NCBI GenBank assembly: GCA_027024125.1
Contig: JALVSV010000417.1
Coordinates: forward strand, 1-9,890
From: Methylothermaceae bacterium
GTDB lineage: Bacteria; Pseudomonadota; Gammaproteobacteria; Methylococcales; Methylothermaceae
DNA length: 9,890 nt
Direction: 5' to 3'
In this document: in pieces, positions 1 to 7,583 of the stretch
How the letters are laid out: each line of letters opens with the position of its first letter
How positions within the stretch are numbered: the first letter of the stretch is position 1
Made by a program: the position numbers and the translations under genes
The notes under the pieces: model-generated
Database searches by the model: none
What the model saw: only the letters and a program-made list of their open reading frames with translations
What the model was told of the DNA's origin: nothing

Positions 1-656
1 CGATGGAGAGCTTTCGGGGTCTCGGCTTGGAGAAAGGTCTCGAAATTTTGGCCAAGGTCAAGCGGGAATTCGGTGTGCCGGTGCTCACCGACGTGCATGA
101 GTACACGCCTTTGGAGGAAGTGGCCAAGGTGGTGGATGTGCTTCAGACTCCGGCTTTTCTGTGCCGGCAGACCGATTTCATTCAAAACGTCGCCAGACAG
201 GGGTTGCCGGTCAACATCAAGAAAGGCCAGTTCCTCGCGCCCTGGGATATGAAAAATGTAGTCGCCAAGGCAAAGGCGACCGGCAACCAACAGATCATGG
301 TGTGTGAACGCGGCTACACTTTTGGATACAACAACCTGGTGGTGGATATGCGCTCTCTGGCGGTGATGAGGGAGACCCGGTGCCCTGTGGTTTTTGATGC
401 CACCCATTCGGTCCAGCTGCCTGGTGGCCAGGGAAGTGTTTCAGGCGGTCAGCGTGAATTCGTGCCGGTATTGGCTCGTGCGGCAGTGGCTGTTGGTGTG
501 GCGGGGTTGTTCATGGAGACGCATCCCAACCCCGAAAAAGCCTTGAGTGATGGTCCCAATGCCTGGCCCCTGGGCAAAATAGAAGCGTTGCTGGAAACGC
601 TGCGATCCTTGGATCAGACAGTGAAACAGAGTCCACTGCTGGAAGAGACCCTTTAA
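1..656 (+). CDS. kdsA: KdsA, Kdo-8-phosphate synthase (3' part; 5' end outside window)
   Basis: This enzyme condenses phosphoenolpyruvate with arabinose 5-phosphate to give Kdo 8-phosphate, the precursor of the Kdo sugar in the LPS inner core; it is cytosolic. The reading frame is open at the window edge. The ATG at nt 3 is internal: the text that follows (ESFRG) matches the middle of the family's N-terminal third, so I estimate about 65 residues are missing. Visible family blocks, counted from that Met, are FLCRQTD (52-58), [12 protein letters not shown] (71-82), FGYNNLVVD (107-115), [12 protein letters not shown] (131-142) and [17 protein letters not shown] (170-186). These resemble the Aquifex-type, metal-dependent enzyme more than E. 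coli KdsA. By recalled alignment the metal ligands would be H135, E172 and D183; the fourth, a Cys in the N-terminal AGPC motif, lies outside the window. Enolase follows after 28 nt. Identity is certain; the metal class is inferred. Confidence 0.97.
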   Translation, partial: MESFRGLGLEKGLEILAKVKREFGVPVLTDVHEYTPLEEVAKVVDVLQTPAFLCRQTDFIQNVARQGLPVNIKKGQFLAPWDMKNVVAKAKATGNQQIMVCERGYTFGYNNLVVDMRSLAVMRETRCPVVFDATHSVQLPGGQGSVSGGQREFVPVLARAAVAVGVAGLFMETHPNPEKALSDGPNAWPLGKIEALLETLRSLDQTVKQSPLLEETL

Positions 657-675
657 TTGTACTTTCATTTCTTAA

Positions 676-2239
<1,564 letters not shown>

Positions 2240-2243
<4 letters not shown>

Positions 2244-2932
2244 GGCCAAACTGCTACGTTGTGGTGCCTGCTGCAGGAAGTGGCAAGAGAATGGGTGCTG
2301 CGGTTCCGAAGCAGTATCTGACATTGGCCGGCAAGCCCGTACTGCAACATACACTGGAACGGTTGTTGGCGGTGGAAGAAATCAGGCATGTCATGGTGGC
2401 CCTTGCAGCCGATGATGGAAGGTGGTTGCAACTGCCCGCCGCTTCCCATCCGAGGATACTGACCACTGTGGGAGGCGCGGAACGTGCCGATTCGGTACTG
2501 GCAGGGCTCCATGCCCTGGAAGAGATAGCGCAGGATCAGGACTGGGTACTGGTGCACGATGCCGCCAGGCCTTGTCTGAAGCCGGATGACGTGATCAGGT
2601 TGCTGGGACACCTGATGGATGATCCCGTAGGCGGAATCCTGGCTCTTCCTTCTGTGGATACGCTCAAACAGGTGGAAGGGGATGCGATCCTTGGAACTCT
2701 GGATCGCACCACGGTCTGGCGTGCACTGACGCCACAGATGTTTCGTTATCGCTTGTTGCGAGATGCCCTGGAACAGGCACTGAAAGCAGGTCAGGTGATT
2801 ACCGATGAGTCGAATGCACTCGAGTATGCAGGGTATCGGCCAAGGATCGTCGAAGGTAGCCCCGACAATATTAAAATTACCCGGCCTGAGGATCTGCCTT
2901 TGGCCGAATTCTATTTGGGACAACGATCATGA
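2240..2932 (+). CDS. ispD: IspD, MEP cytidylyltransferase
   Basis: IspD transfers CMP from CTP to 2-C-methyl-D-erythritol 4-phosphate, the third step of the MEP isoprenoid pathway. The 230-residue protein has the nucleotide-binding opening [11 protein letters not shown] (8-18) followed by PKQYL (23-27), where R17 and K24 correspond to the catalytic R20 and K27 of the E. coli enzyme. Further on are VHDAARP (105-111), [15 protein letters not shown] (154-168) with R156 matching E. coli R157, TDESNALEY (188-196) and [11 protein letters not shown] (209-219) with K212 matching K213. Nothing essential is missing. The start overlaps the ftsB stop as ATGA, and a purine-rich stretch (AGAGGAGA, about 2228-2235) lies just upstream. 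IspF, two steps later in the pathway, follows with another ATGA overlap. The two are separate genes here, not the IspDF fusion seen in some alpha- and epsilonproteobacteria. Confidence 0.98.
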
Positions 2933-3408
2933 CTTTCCGAATCGGTCAGGGCTATGATGCCCATCGTTTCAAATCAGGCGACCATGTCGTGCTAGGTGGC
3001 GAGAAAATTCCATTCGACCGGGGAATGGCGGCTCATTCCGATGGAGATGTGGCCTTGCATGCCCTGTGTGATGCCTTACTGGGAGCCGCTGGCCTGGGGG
3101 ACATCGGCCGTCATTTCCCGGATTCCGATCCCGCTTTTTCTGGGATCGACAGCCGTGTGCTGCTGCGCAAGGTGGTGGAATTGTTGTCGGAAAAAGGCTA
3201 TGAGCCTGTCAACGTGGATCTGACTGTCATTTGCCAGGCCCCGAGGTTGGGTGGTCATATCCCGGCCATGTGCGAAAACATTGCCGCCGATCTGGGGTTG
3301 ACGGTGGACCGGGTCAACGTCAAGGCCACCACCACCGAAAAAATGGGGTTCGAAGGTCGCGGTGAAGGGATATCTGCCCAGGCGGTGGCGCTTTTGAGGG
3401 CGGTTTGA
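2929..3408 (+). CDS. ispF: IspF, MEcPP synthase
   Basis: IspF cyclises 4-diphosphocytidyl-2-C-methylerythritol 2-phosphate to 2-C-methyl-D-erythritol 2,4-cyclodiphosphate with release of CMP. It acts as a trimer in the cytosol. The 159-residue length is standard. Zinc ligands are in GYDAHRF (D10, H12) and in the signature [18 protein letters not shown] (35-52), with H44. [10 protein letters not shown] (58-67) and the C-terminal substrate motif [17 protein letters not shown] (131-147) are also intact. The start overlaps the ispD stop as ATGA. The stop overlaps the TTG start of truD. The location directly after ispD is the usual arrangement, and the overlaps imply a matched supply of the two enzymes. 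Confidence 0.98.
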   Translation: MTFRIGQGYDAHRFKSGDHVVLGGEKIPFDRGMAAHSDGDVALHALCDALLGAAGLGDIGRHFPDSDPAFSGIDSRVLLRKVVELLSEKGYEPVNVDLTVICQAPRLGGHIPAMCENIAADLGLTVDRVNVKATTTEKMGFEGRGEGISAQAVALLRAV

Positions 3409-4448
3409 GCTCACTGTCACCCGATCTGCCAAGGGCGTATGGCGGTCCCTCCGGTTGTGGGACTTTGAAACTGACCCCCGATGATTTCCAGGTGGAGGAA
3501 TGCCTGGGATTCGAGCCAGAGGGGGAAGGGGAGCATGTCTTTCTGTGGGTGGAGAAAAAGGGACGCAATACCGACGAGGTGGCAGGAGCAATCGCCCGTT
3601 TCTCATCGGTTGCCCACCGGCAGGTCAGCTATGCGGGCTTAAAGGATAAACACGCTCTCACCAGGCAATGGTTCAGCGTACATTATCCCGGCAAAGCGGA
3701 GTTGTCTTGGGGAGACTGTCGTGGGGAAGGCTATCGTGTTCTGCGTTGGACCAGGAACCGGCGCAAGTTGAAGCGTGGGGCACTGTCGGGTAACCGGTTC
3801 AATCTTCGCATTCGCGATTACTCAGGTGACAGACATCAGGTCGAAGGAATTCTTGTCTTGCTCGGCGATCAGGGAATGCCCAATTATTTCGGTCCCCAAC
3901 GCTTTGGTCATCAGGCAGGCAACCTGACGCGGGCGAAAGCCCTGTTGATGGGAAAGGAACGTCCCCCAAGCAGACATCGCAAAGGATTGTACCTTTCGGC
4001 TGCGCGGGCATTGATATTCAATCAGGTGCTTTCCATCAGGATGGTGCGTGGCGACTGGCAACGTCCTGTTCCCGGAGACCTGCTCATGTTTGATGGTGGT
4101 GGAGCGTATTTTCGTGCCGAAACGTTGGATGAGGATATCGTTTCACGGGTGGCAGCGATGAAAATCCATCCCAGCGGGCCCCTGTGGGGCCGGGGCGGTG
4201 ACTTCGCCTCTTTGGATGCTGGTGACATTGAGCGGCAGGCGGCCAGGTGTTGGCCCGAGTTCGCTTTAGGGTTGGAGCGGATGGGCCTCAAACCTGCACG
4301 GCGTGCACTCAGGGTTCGGGTGACAGATCTGGCTTGGTCCTGGGAGGGGAAAGATTTGCGGCTTGAGTTTGCCCTGCCGGCCGGATCCTATGCCACCACG
4401 TTACTGAATGAGTTGATGGAAACCGGGAAAATATCCGATGACCTGTGA
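3405..4448 (+). CDS. truD: TruD, tRNA pseudouridine-13 synthase
   Basis: TruD converts uridine 13 of certain tRNAs (tRNA-Glu in E. coli) to pseudouridine. The protein has 347 residues, matching the family. The early block [12 protein letters not shown] (21-32) is followed by [12 protein letters not shown] (36-47), then the catalytic motif [11 protein letters not shown] (76-86), with the nucleophile at D81 (E. coli D80). Next are [11 protein letters not shown] (124-134), NYFGPQRFG (160-168), [15 protein letters not shown] (195-209) and the C-terminal [14 protein letters not shown] (324-337). The start is an unusual TTG at 3405, chosen because it overlaps the ispF stop as TTGA and gives a family-length N-terminus; a GAGGG at 3396-3400 could act as a closely spaced ribosome site. 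An alternative start a few codons downstream cannot be excluded. Its 3' end overlaps uppP by 11 nt. In E. coli, surE follows truD instead. Confidence 0.96.
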   Translation: MSSLSPDLPRAYGGPSGCGTLKLTPDDFQVEECLGFEPEGEGEHVFLWVEKKGRNTDEVAGAIARFSSVAHRQVSYAGLKDKHALTRQWFSVHYPGKAELSWGDCRGEGYRVLRWTRNRRKLKRGALSGNRFNLRIRDYSGDRHQVEGILVLLGDQGMPNYFGPQRFGHQAGNLTRAKALLMGKERPPSRHRKGLYLSAARALIFNQVLSIRMVRGDWQRPVPGDLLMFDGGGAYFRAETLDEDIVSRVAAMKIHPSGPLWGRGGDFASLDAGDIERQAARCWPEFALGLERMGLKPARRALRVRVTDLAWSWEGKDLRLEFALPAGSYATTLLNELMETGKISDDL

Positions 4449-5238
4449 ACACGCTTTCTGGCTCGCCTTGCTTCAGGGATTGACCGAATTCCTGCCTATT
4501 TCCAGTTCTGCCCACTTGATTCTGATGCCAAGGATGTTGGGATGGGCCGATCAGGGGCTGGCCTTTGATGTGGCCGTCCATGTGGGAACCTTGACAGCTG
4601 TCGTGTTGTATTTCCGCGATGATCTGACGGTGATCGTTCGTGCCTGGCTCAGGTCGTTGTACAGAAGGGAAATGAACGACCATGCGATACTGGGCTGGGG
4701 GGTGGTCATAGGCACCATACCAGTGGGTCTGGCGGGACTTTTGGCCAAGGACTGGATCGAGAGCACGTTACGCTCCCCCCTGGTGATTGCTTCGACCACG
4801 ATCGTCTTTGGCCTGTTGTTAGGCATAGCAGATCGATGGACCCGTGGTAGTCGCCCGTTGCGGCGTCTGAGCTGGTGGGATGCCCTGATCATCGGGATGT
4901 TCCAGGCCGTGGCCCTGATTCCAGGGACGTCTCGTTCCGGCATCACCATCACCGGTGGGCTGATGTTGGGCTTCGATCGGGTCAGCGCCGCCAGATTCTC
5001 GTTTCTGCTGTCGATACCGGTCATCGTGCTTGCCGGTGGGCTCAAATCCCTGGATCTGATTCGTGCAAAGGTCCCTGTGGACTGGTATCTGTTGTCTTTG
5101 GGGGTTGCAGTTTCTGCCTTGGCTGCCTATGGCTGTATAGGGTGGTTCATGCGGCTGCTGGAAAAAACCGGAATGTTGCCTTTTGTCATCTACCGCCTGG
5201 TTTTAGGGGGGGTGTTATTCTATCTTTTCTGGCCCTGA
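4438..5238 (+). CDS. uppP: UppP (BacA), undecaprenyl-diphosphate phosphatase
   Basis: This integral membrane phosphatase removes one phosphate from undecaprenyl diphosphate to regenerate the lipid carrier for peptidoglycan and O-antigen units; overexpression of the family gives bacitracin resistance. The 266 residues are almost wholly hydrophobic with several membrane segments, for example at about 85-103, 113-131, 186-201, 217-238 and 248-265. Both family motifs are present: QGLTEFLPISSSAH (13-26), which fits the (E/Q)xxxE consensus with Q13 and E17 plus a conserved histidine at H26, and PGTSRSGIT (162-170) with catalytic R166. The start lies inside truD, with an 11-nt overlap, and a GGGAAAA stretch about 8-14 bases upstream may help initiation. 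It ends the + strand run; the next gene converges on it. Undecaprenyl diphosphate is made from the IPP that IspD and IspF help produce, so the pairing makes metabolic sense. Confidence 0.97.
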   Translation: MTCEHAFWLALLQGLTEFLPISSSAHLILMPRMLGWADQGLAFDVAVHVGTLTAVVLYFRDDLTVIVRAWLRSLYRREMNDHAILGWGVVIGTIPVGLAGLLAKDWIESTLRSPLVIASTTIVFGLLLGIADRWTRGSRPLRRLSWWDALIIGMFQAVALIPGTSRSGITITGGLMLGFDRVSAARFSFLLSIPVIVLAGGLKSLDLIRAKVPVDWYLLSLGVAVSALAAYGCIGWFMRLLEKTGMLPFVIYRLVLGGVLFYLFWP

Positions 5239-5254
5239 CGCTTTCTGTGAATGA

Positions 5255-5268
5255 GTCGGGGGTGGCAG
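5255..5268 (+). repeat. 14-nt direct repeat, left copy
   Basis: GTCGGGGGTGGCAG occurs here and again at 5429-5442 with no mismatch, one on each side of palindromic copy 1. It does not abut the palindrome: 22 nt lie between on the left and 38 nt on the right. Its role is unknown; it may be the remnant of a duplication or part of a longer repeat unit. Confidence 0.7.
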
Positions 5269-5290
5269 GGCCCCGTCATCTATTCATGCC

Positions 5291-5390
5291 GGGGCGGGTG
5301 GTCTGCTTCGAAAAACGCCGTGAATACTTCCCTGTAGGCTCCACGCCGGCTTCCCTGCCGGCGAGGCTTTCGAATCAGACCACCCGCCCC
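5291..5390 (+). repeat. Palindromic repeat element, copy 1
   Basis: The outer inverted repeat pairs 5291-5313 with 5368-5390: 22 of 23 positions match, with one mismatch at 5306/5375. Inside lie a 28-nt segment starting AACGCCGTGAAT (5314-5341) and a perfect 7-bp GC hairpin (CGCCGGC, loop TTCCCT, GCCGGCG; 5344-5363). The same layout recurs in copy 2. From memory, elements with this AACGCCGTGAAT core are scattered between genes in many gammaproteobacterial genomes, but I cannot confirm that without a search. No transposase is nearby. The strand given is that of the AACGCCGTGAAT core. Confidence 0.85.
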
Positions 5391-5428
5391 TTCAATCAGT
5401 CCTTTACGTGTTTAAATGACGTGGTCCT

Positions 5429-5442
5429 GTCGGGGGTGGCAG
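5429..5442 (+). repeat. 14-nt direct repeat, right copy
   Basis: This is the second exact copy of GTCGGGGGTGGCAG (first at 5255-5268). It lies between the two palindromic elements. The bases around it can also form a small imperfect hairpin (5435-5441 with 5450-5456, six of seven pairs), which is too weak to call a terminator. Confidence 0.7.
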
Positions 5443-5475
5443 AAAGCATTGCCTCCTTGCCGTGAAATAGTGTGG

Positions 5476-5580
5476 GAGGAAGCAGGAAATTGGTTTTCGG
5501 AACGCCGTGAATCCGTCCATGGAAGCTCGGACATGGCCGTCCGGGCCATGTACGCCCTCAGACCAACACCCTGCTTCCTC
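5476..5580 (+). repeat. Palindromic repeat element, copy 2
   Basis: The outer arms pair GAGGAAGCAGG (5476-5486) with CCTGCTTCCTC (5570-5580), then, past a 3x3 internal loop, TTGGT (5490-5494) with ACCAA (5562-5566). The core 5501-5528 begins AACGCCGTGAAT and matches copy 1 at 23 of 28 positions. The inner hairpin is ACATGGCC, loop GTCCG, GGCCATGT (5531-5551), a perfect 8-bp stem. Orientation is the same as copy 1. Apart from the shared TGGT and CAGACCA boxes, the stem sequences differ from copy 1 while the pairing is kept. Confidence 0.83.
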
Positions 5581-5633
5581 GGTGGTTCTTTCATGCTAGG
5601 GTGAGAACGGGGTCTTCATGATCGATACCATGG

Positions 5634-6137
5634 CTAGTCCAATAGCACATAGAGTGCACCATTTCCGCCGTGAGAGGTCTTGGCCGAACAGAATGCCACC
5701 ACATAGGGGATCCTGGGAAGCCATTGGTTGAGCGCTGCCTTGAGGACGGGCTTGAAACCTTCGGATCGCCAACCTTTGCCGTGGATGATCAACACACTGC
5801 TAAGCCTGTCGTTTTGGCAGTCATGAAGGAACGCATCGAGCATTGGACGGGCTTCAGCTCTGGTGCAGCCGTGCAGGTCCAGGGTGGCCTGAGGTGGAAT
5901 TTTGCCCTGTTGGAGTTTTTTCAGCAGCCGTGGATCCCTGCCCGGACGCAGATAGCGGATCGTGTCCCCAATGGTCAGTGGATCCGTTGGTGCATCTGTG
6001 CTGTCCATTTTTTGATCAGGTGTGTTGGTTCTTGGGGGGTTGTTGATGGACCGATGCTGCCTGGGATCATTCTGGATTTTCCGGATACCTGAAACGGCAT
6101 TGCGAAACAAAACCTTGTCTTCATCGTCGATACTCAT
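5634..6137 (-). CDS. Smr-domain protein, SmrB-like N-terminus
   Basis: The 167-residue product carries a C-terminal Smr domain: LDLHGCTRAEA (86-96), VLIIHGKGWRSEG (115-127) and HGGNGALYVLL (156-166). Stand-alone Smr proteins of this kind are nucleases; E. coli SmrB cuts mRNA between collided ribosomes. The N-terminus, LFRNAVSGIRKIQND (10-24), and the pre-domain stretch YLRPGRDPRLLKKLQQGK (62-79) resemble those of SmrB from memory (LFRQLMAGTRKIKQD and YVRP...KKLRRG). The segment between them (about 28-55) is polar and probably disordered. The Smr core has the full HGKG and GGxGAL motifs, where E. coli SmrB has HGHG and GGDAAL, so the family assignment within Smr (SmrA or SmrB) stays open and I give no symbol. 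The ATG overlaps the maf stop by 4 nt, and a GAGG lies about 11 bases upstream. It converges with uppP across the repeat-bearing gap. Confidence 0.9.
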   Translation of the reverse strand: MSIDDEDKVLFRNAVSGIRKIQNDPRQHRSINNPPRTNTPDQKMDSTDAPTDPLTIGDTIRYLRPGRDPRLLKKLQQGKIPPQATLDLHGCTRAEARPMLDAFLHDCQNDRLSSVLIIHGKGWRSEGFKPVLKAALNQWLPRIPYVVAFCSAKTSHGGNGALYVLLD

Positions 6138-6724
6138 GGCGACAAAACCTCGATACCGAAACGGTGCAGCAGGTCGATCAACTTGATGAGTGGCAGCCCG
6201 ACCAAAGCATTGGGATCCTCGCCTTCGAAAGCCCCAATCAGTGCGATCCCAAGTCCCTCGGATTTGAAGGCACCCACACAGTCATAGGGTTGTTCGCGGC
6301 GTACATAATCCTCGATCTGATGCCGATTCAGTTTGCGAATATGAACCCTGCATACGTCGATGGCATTTAACTGTCTGCCGGTACTGCTGTTAAGAACGCT
6401 GATGCCTGTATAGAATCTCAGGCTGCGCCCTGTGGCGGCCTCCAGCTGCTCGACCGCTTCCTCGAAACCACCGGGTTTATGCAGTTGACGGCCCCCCAGC
6501 AACGAAACCTGATCGCAGCCGATAATCAGGTGTTGGGGAAACTTTTCCTGGACCGCCCGGCTCTTGGTGCCGGCCAGCCTCATGGCAAGCTGCTCTGGTC
6601 CCTCGTTGAAATTGGGGGTTTCATCGATGTCCGGCGCTGAGGTCTCAAAGGGAAGCTGGAGTTTTTCCAGCAGGGTTTTACGATAAGGTGAGCTGGAAGC
6701 CAATACCAAAGGAAGTGTTGCCAT
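6134..6724 (-). CDS. yceF: Maf-family nucleotide pyrophosphatase, YceF type
   Basis: Maf proteins hydrolyse non-canonical or modified nucleoside triphosphates to monophosphates; the YceF subgroup prefers 7-methyl-GTP. From the ATG at 6724 the protein has 196 residues: the nucleotide-binding opening LVLASSSPYRK (6-16), PDIDETP (31-37), IIGCDQV (67-73) with catalytic D71, FYTGISVLNSSTG (104-116), GAFKSEGLGI (151-160) and DPNALVGLPLI (170-180). The last blocks match E. coli YceF closely. A longer frame reaches an ATG at 6754, but its ten extra residues (MCTDQRSSTP) lack family similarity, whereas ATG 6724 gives the expected MATLPLVLASSSP opening; neither has a good ribosome site. The gene is divergent from yceD, exactly as yceF is in E. 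coli, and its stop overlaps the smr start. Confidence 0.93.
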   Translation of the reverse strand: MATLPLVLASSSPYRKTLLEKLQLPFETSAPDIDETPNFNEGPEQLAMRLAGTKSRAVQEKFPQHLIIGCDQVSLLGGRQLHKPGGFEEAVEQLEAATGRSLRFYTGISVLNSSTGRQLNAIDVCRVHIRKLNRHQIEDYVRREQPYDCVGAFKSEGLGIALIGAFEGEDPNALVGLPLIKLIDLLHRFGIEVLSP

Positions 6725-6758
6725 CGGAGTGCTGCTTCGTTGATCAGTACACATTATT

Positions 6759-6788
6759 TTGACAGGTTTTGTAGAATACCGATATCAT
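6759..6788 (+). promoter_or_regulatory. Sigma70-type promoter for yceD-rpmF-plsX-fabH-fabD
   Basis: A perfect TTGACA -35 box (6759-6764) stands 18 bp before TATCAT (6783-6788), five of six bases of the -10 consensus. A start of transcription about 7 bases later falls near 6795, only a few bases before the first likely yceD start codon (6798). The intergenic space between maf and yceD is short, so this is the only obvious promoter for the operon. No equally clear promoter is visible for maf on the other strand. Confidence 0.72.
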
Positions 6789-6797
6789 AAATCAATT

Positions 6798-7289
6798 ATG
6801 CCAATGCGTTTGCCTGAATTGATCGACCCATTGCTATGTGCGTCCAGAGGGCGCCACTGGCAGGGTAAGCTGAGTCTTTCCAGGATGTCGAGATTGGCCG
6901 ATATGATCGTTAATCTCGAAGATGAAGTCGATGTGGATCTGAGATTTCATCAGGCCGGAAGAACGCCGATCGTAACAGGTTTTGTGCGGGCTAATATAAA
7001 AGTGCAATGCCAACGCTGCCTGGGGCCAGTGAATGTAGAGGTGGACCAGGCAGTGAGCCTGGGGCTGGTGACATCGCTTGAAGAGGGTGATTTGTTGCCT
7101 GAGAGCTATGAGCCGTTGTTGCTCGAACAGGAAAGAATCAGGCTGGCAGATATCGTAGAGGATGAATTGATCTTGGCCATTCCCCCAATTCCCCGGCACG
7201 AGCATTGTGAAGTTTGCGACATTCAGCAAGAAGAGGTGAAGCGTCCCAATCCTTTTGAGGTGCTGACCAATCTGAAGGCGAAAACCTAA
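6798..7289 (+). CDS. yceD: YceD, DUF177 protein (23S rRNA/50S accumulation factor)
   Basis: DUF177 proteins, found in nearly all bacteria next to rpmF and in chloroplasts, are needed for normal 23S rRNA accumulation; the mechanism is not settled. The product has 163 residues from ATG 6798 (161 from ATG 6804). The opening [12 protein letters not shown] resembles the E. coli start MQKVKLPLTLDP. Later blocks are [10 protein letters not shown] (69-78), LPESYEPL (100-107), [13 protein letters not shown] (120-132) and [13 protein letters not shown] (148-160), all matching the family. A longer frame back to a TTG at 6759 is rejected because that TTG is the first base triplet of the -35 box. There is no clear ribosome site before either ATG. 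Two CxxC pairs (C71/C74 and C137/C140) could bind a metal; in E. coli, as I recall it, the second pair is incomplete. rpmF follows after 25 nt. Confidence 0.93.
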   Translation: MPMRLPELIDPLLCASRGRHWQGKLSLSRMSRLADMIVNLEDEVDVDLRFHQAGRTPIVTGFVRANIKVQCQRCLGPVNVEVDQAVSLGLVTSLEEGDLLPESYEPLLLEQERIRLADIVEDELILAIPPIPRHEHCEVCDIQQEEVKRPNPFEVLTNLKAKT

Positions 7290-7314
7290 AACCTTATATC
7301 AGGAGAGACCAGAA

Positions 7315-7509
7315 ATGGCGGTACAACAGAACCGAAAGACCCGTTCCAAACGCGGGATGCGCCGTGCCCATGATTCCCTCAAGGGCCCAACCCTGTCACA
7401 AGATCCTTTGACCGGTGAAACCCATCTGCGCCATCACGTCAGCCCGGATGGTTACTACCGTGGCCGTCGTGTGATCGAGGTCAAGCAGGAAGAACTGGAA
7501 GAAGAATAA
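7315..7509 (+). CDS. rpmF: Ribosomal protein L32 (bL32)
   Basis: L32 is a small basic protein of the 50S subunit near the peptidyl transferase region. The 64-residue product opens with [20 protein letters not shown], almost the same as E. coli L32, and contains [19 protein letters not shown] (37-55). It belongs to the cysteine-free form, without a zinc ribbon. It ends in an acidic tail, KQEELEEE (57-64), that makes it about seven residues longer than the 57-residue E. coli protein. A good AGGAGA ribosome site at 7301-7306 sits 8 bases before the ATG. The yceD-rpmF-plsX order is the conserved link between ribosome and lipid synthesis genes. The 74 bp that follow, up to plsX, show no terminator. 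Confidence 0.98.
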   Translation: MAVQQNRKTRSKRGMRRAHDSLKGPTLSQDPLTGETHLRHHVSPDGYYRGRRVIEVKQEELEEE

Positions 7510-7583
7510 TTCGGCCTGCCTTCCTTTCCCAAAATTATCAACTGGATCACCAACAATGATGAAATCGATTCAAGGGGGAGTTC

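Larger units (their letters stand above)
5239..5633. other. Gene-free gap between convergent uppP and smr
   Basis: This 395-bp gap separates genes that point at each other. It holds no credible coding sequence, tRNA or promoter. Its main content is two copies of a palindromic repeat (5291-5390 and 5476-5580) and a 14-nt direct repeat (5255-5268 and 5429-5442). I see no classical GC hairpin followed by a T-run on either strand. If transcription ends here, the large palindromes are the best candidates for stopping it from both sides; that is inference. Confidence 0.8.

Noticed and set aside
5231..5272. 7-bp inverted repeat (GGCCCTG / CAGGGCC) at the end of uppP as a terminator
   Set aside because: The loop is 28 nt, there is no following T-run, and half of it lies in the coding region; too weak to call.
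4875..5465. 196-residue frame overlapping uppP and running through repeat copy 1
   Set aside because: Out of frame with uppP over most of its length, no recognisable domain; its tail is just translated repeat.
5291..5580. Integron attC sites or classical RAYT-associated REP sequences
   Set aside because: No GTTRRRY/RYYYAAC core sites, no integrase or RAYT gene in view, and the GTAG tetranucleotide expected of REPs is not conserved between copies.
5416..5604. 62-residue frame covering repeat copy 2
   Set aside because: Its sequence is translated palindrome; such spurious peptides are typical of this repeat type.
5239..5633. CRISPR array
   Set aside because: Only two repeat copies, each internally structured and about 100 nt long, without regular spacers.
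6725..6754. Ten-residue upstream extension of Maf from ATG 6754
   Set aside because: The family starts directly at the nucleotide-binding LxLASxSPxR motif, which the ATG at 6724 provides; the extension has no similarity and no ribosome site.
6759..6797. N-terminal extension of YceD from a TTG at 6759
   Set aside because: The TTG is part of a perfect -35 box, the 13 extra residues lack family similarity, and the ATG at 6798 gives the expected opening.
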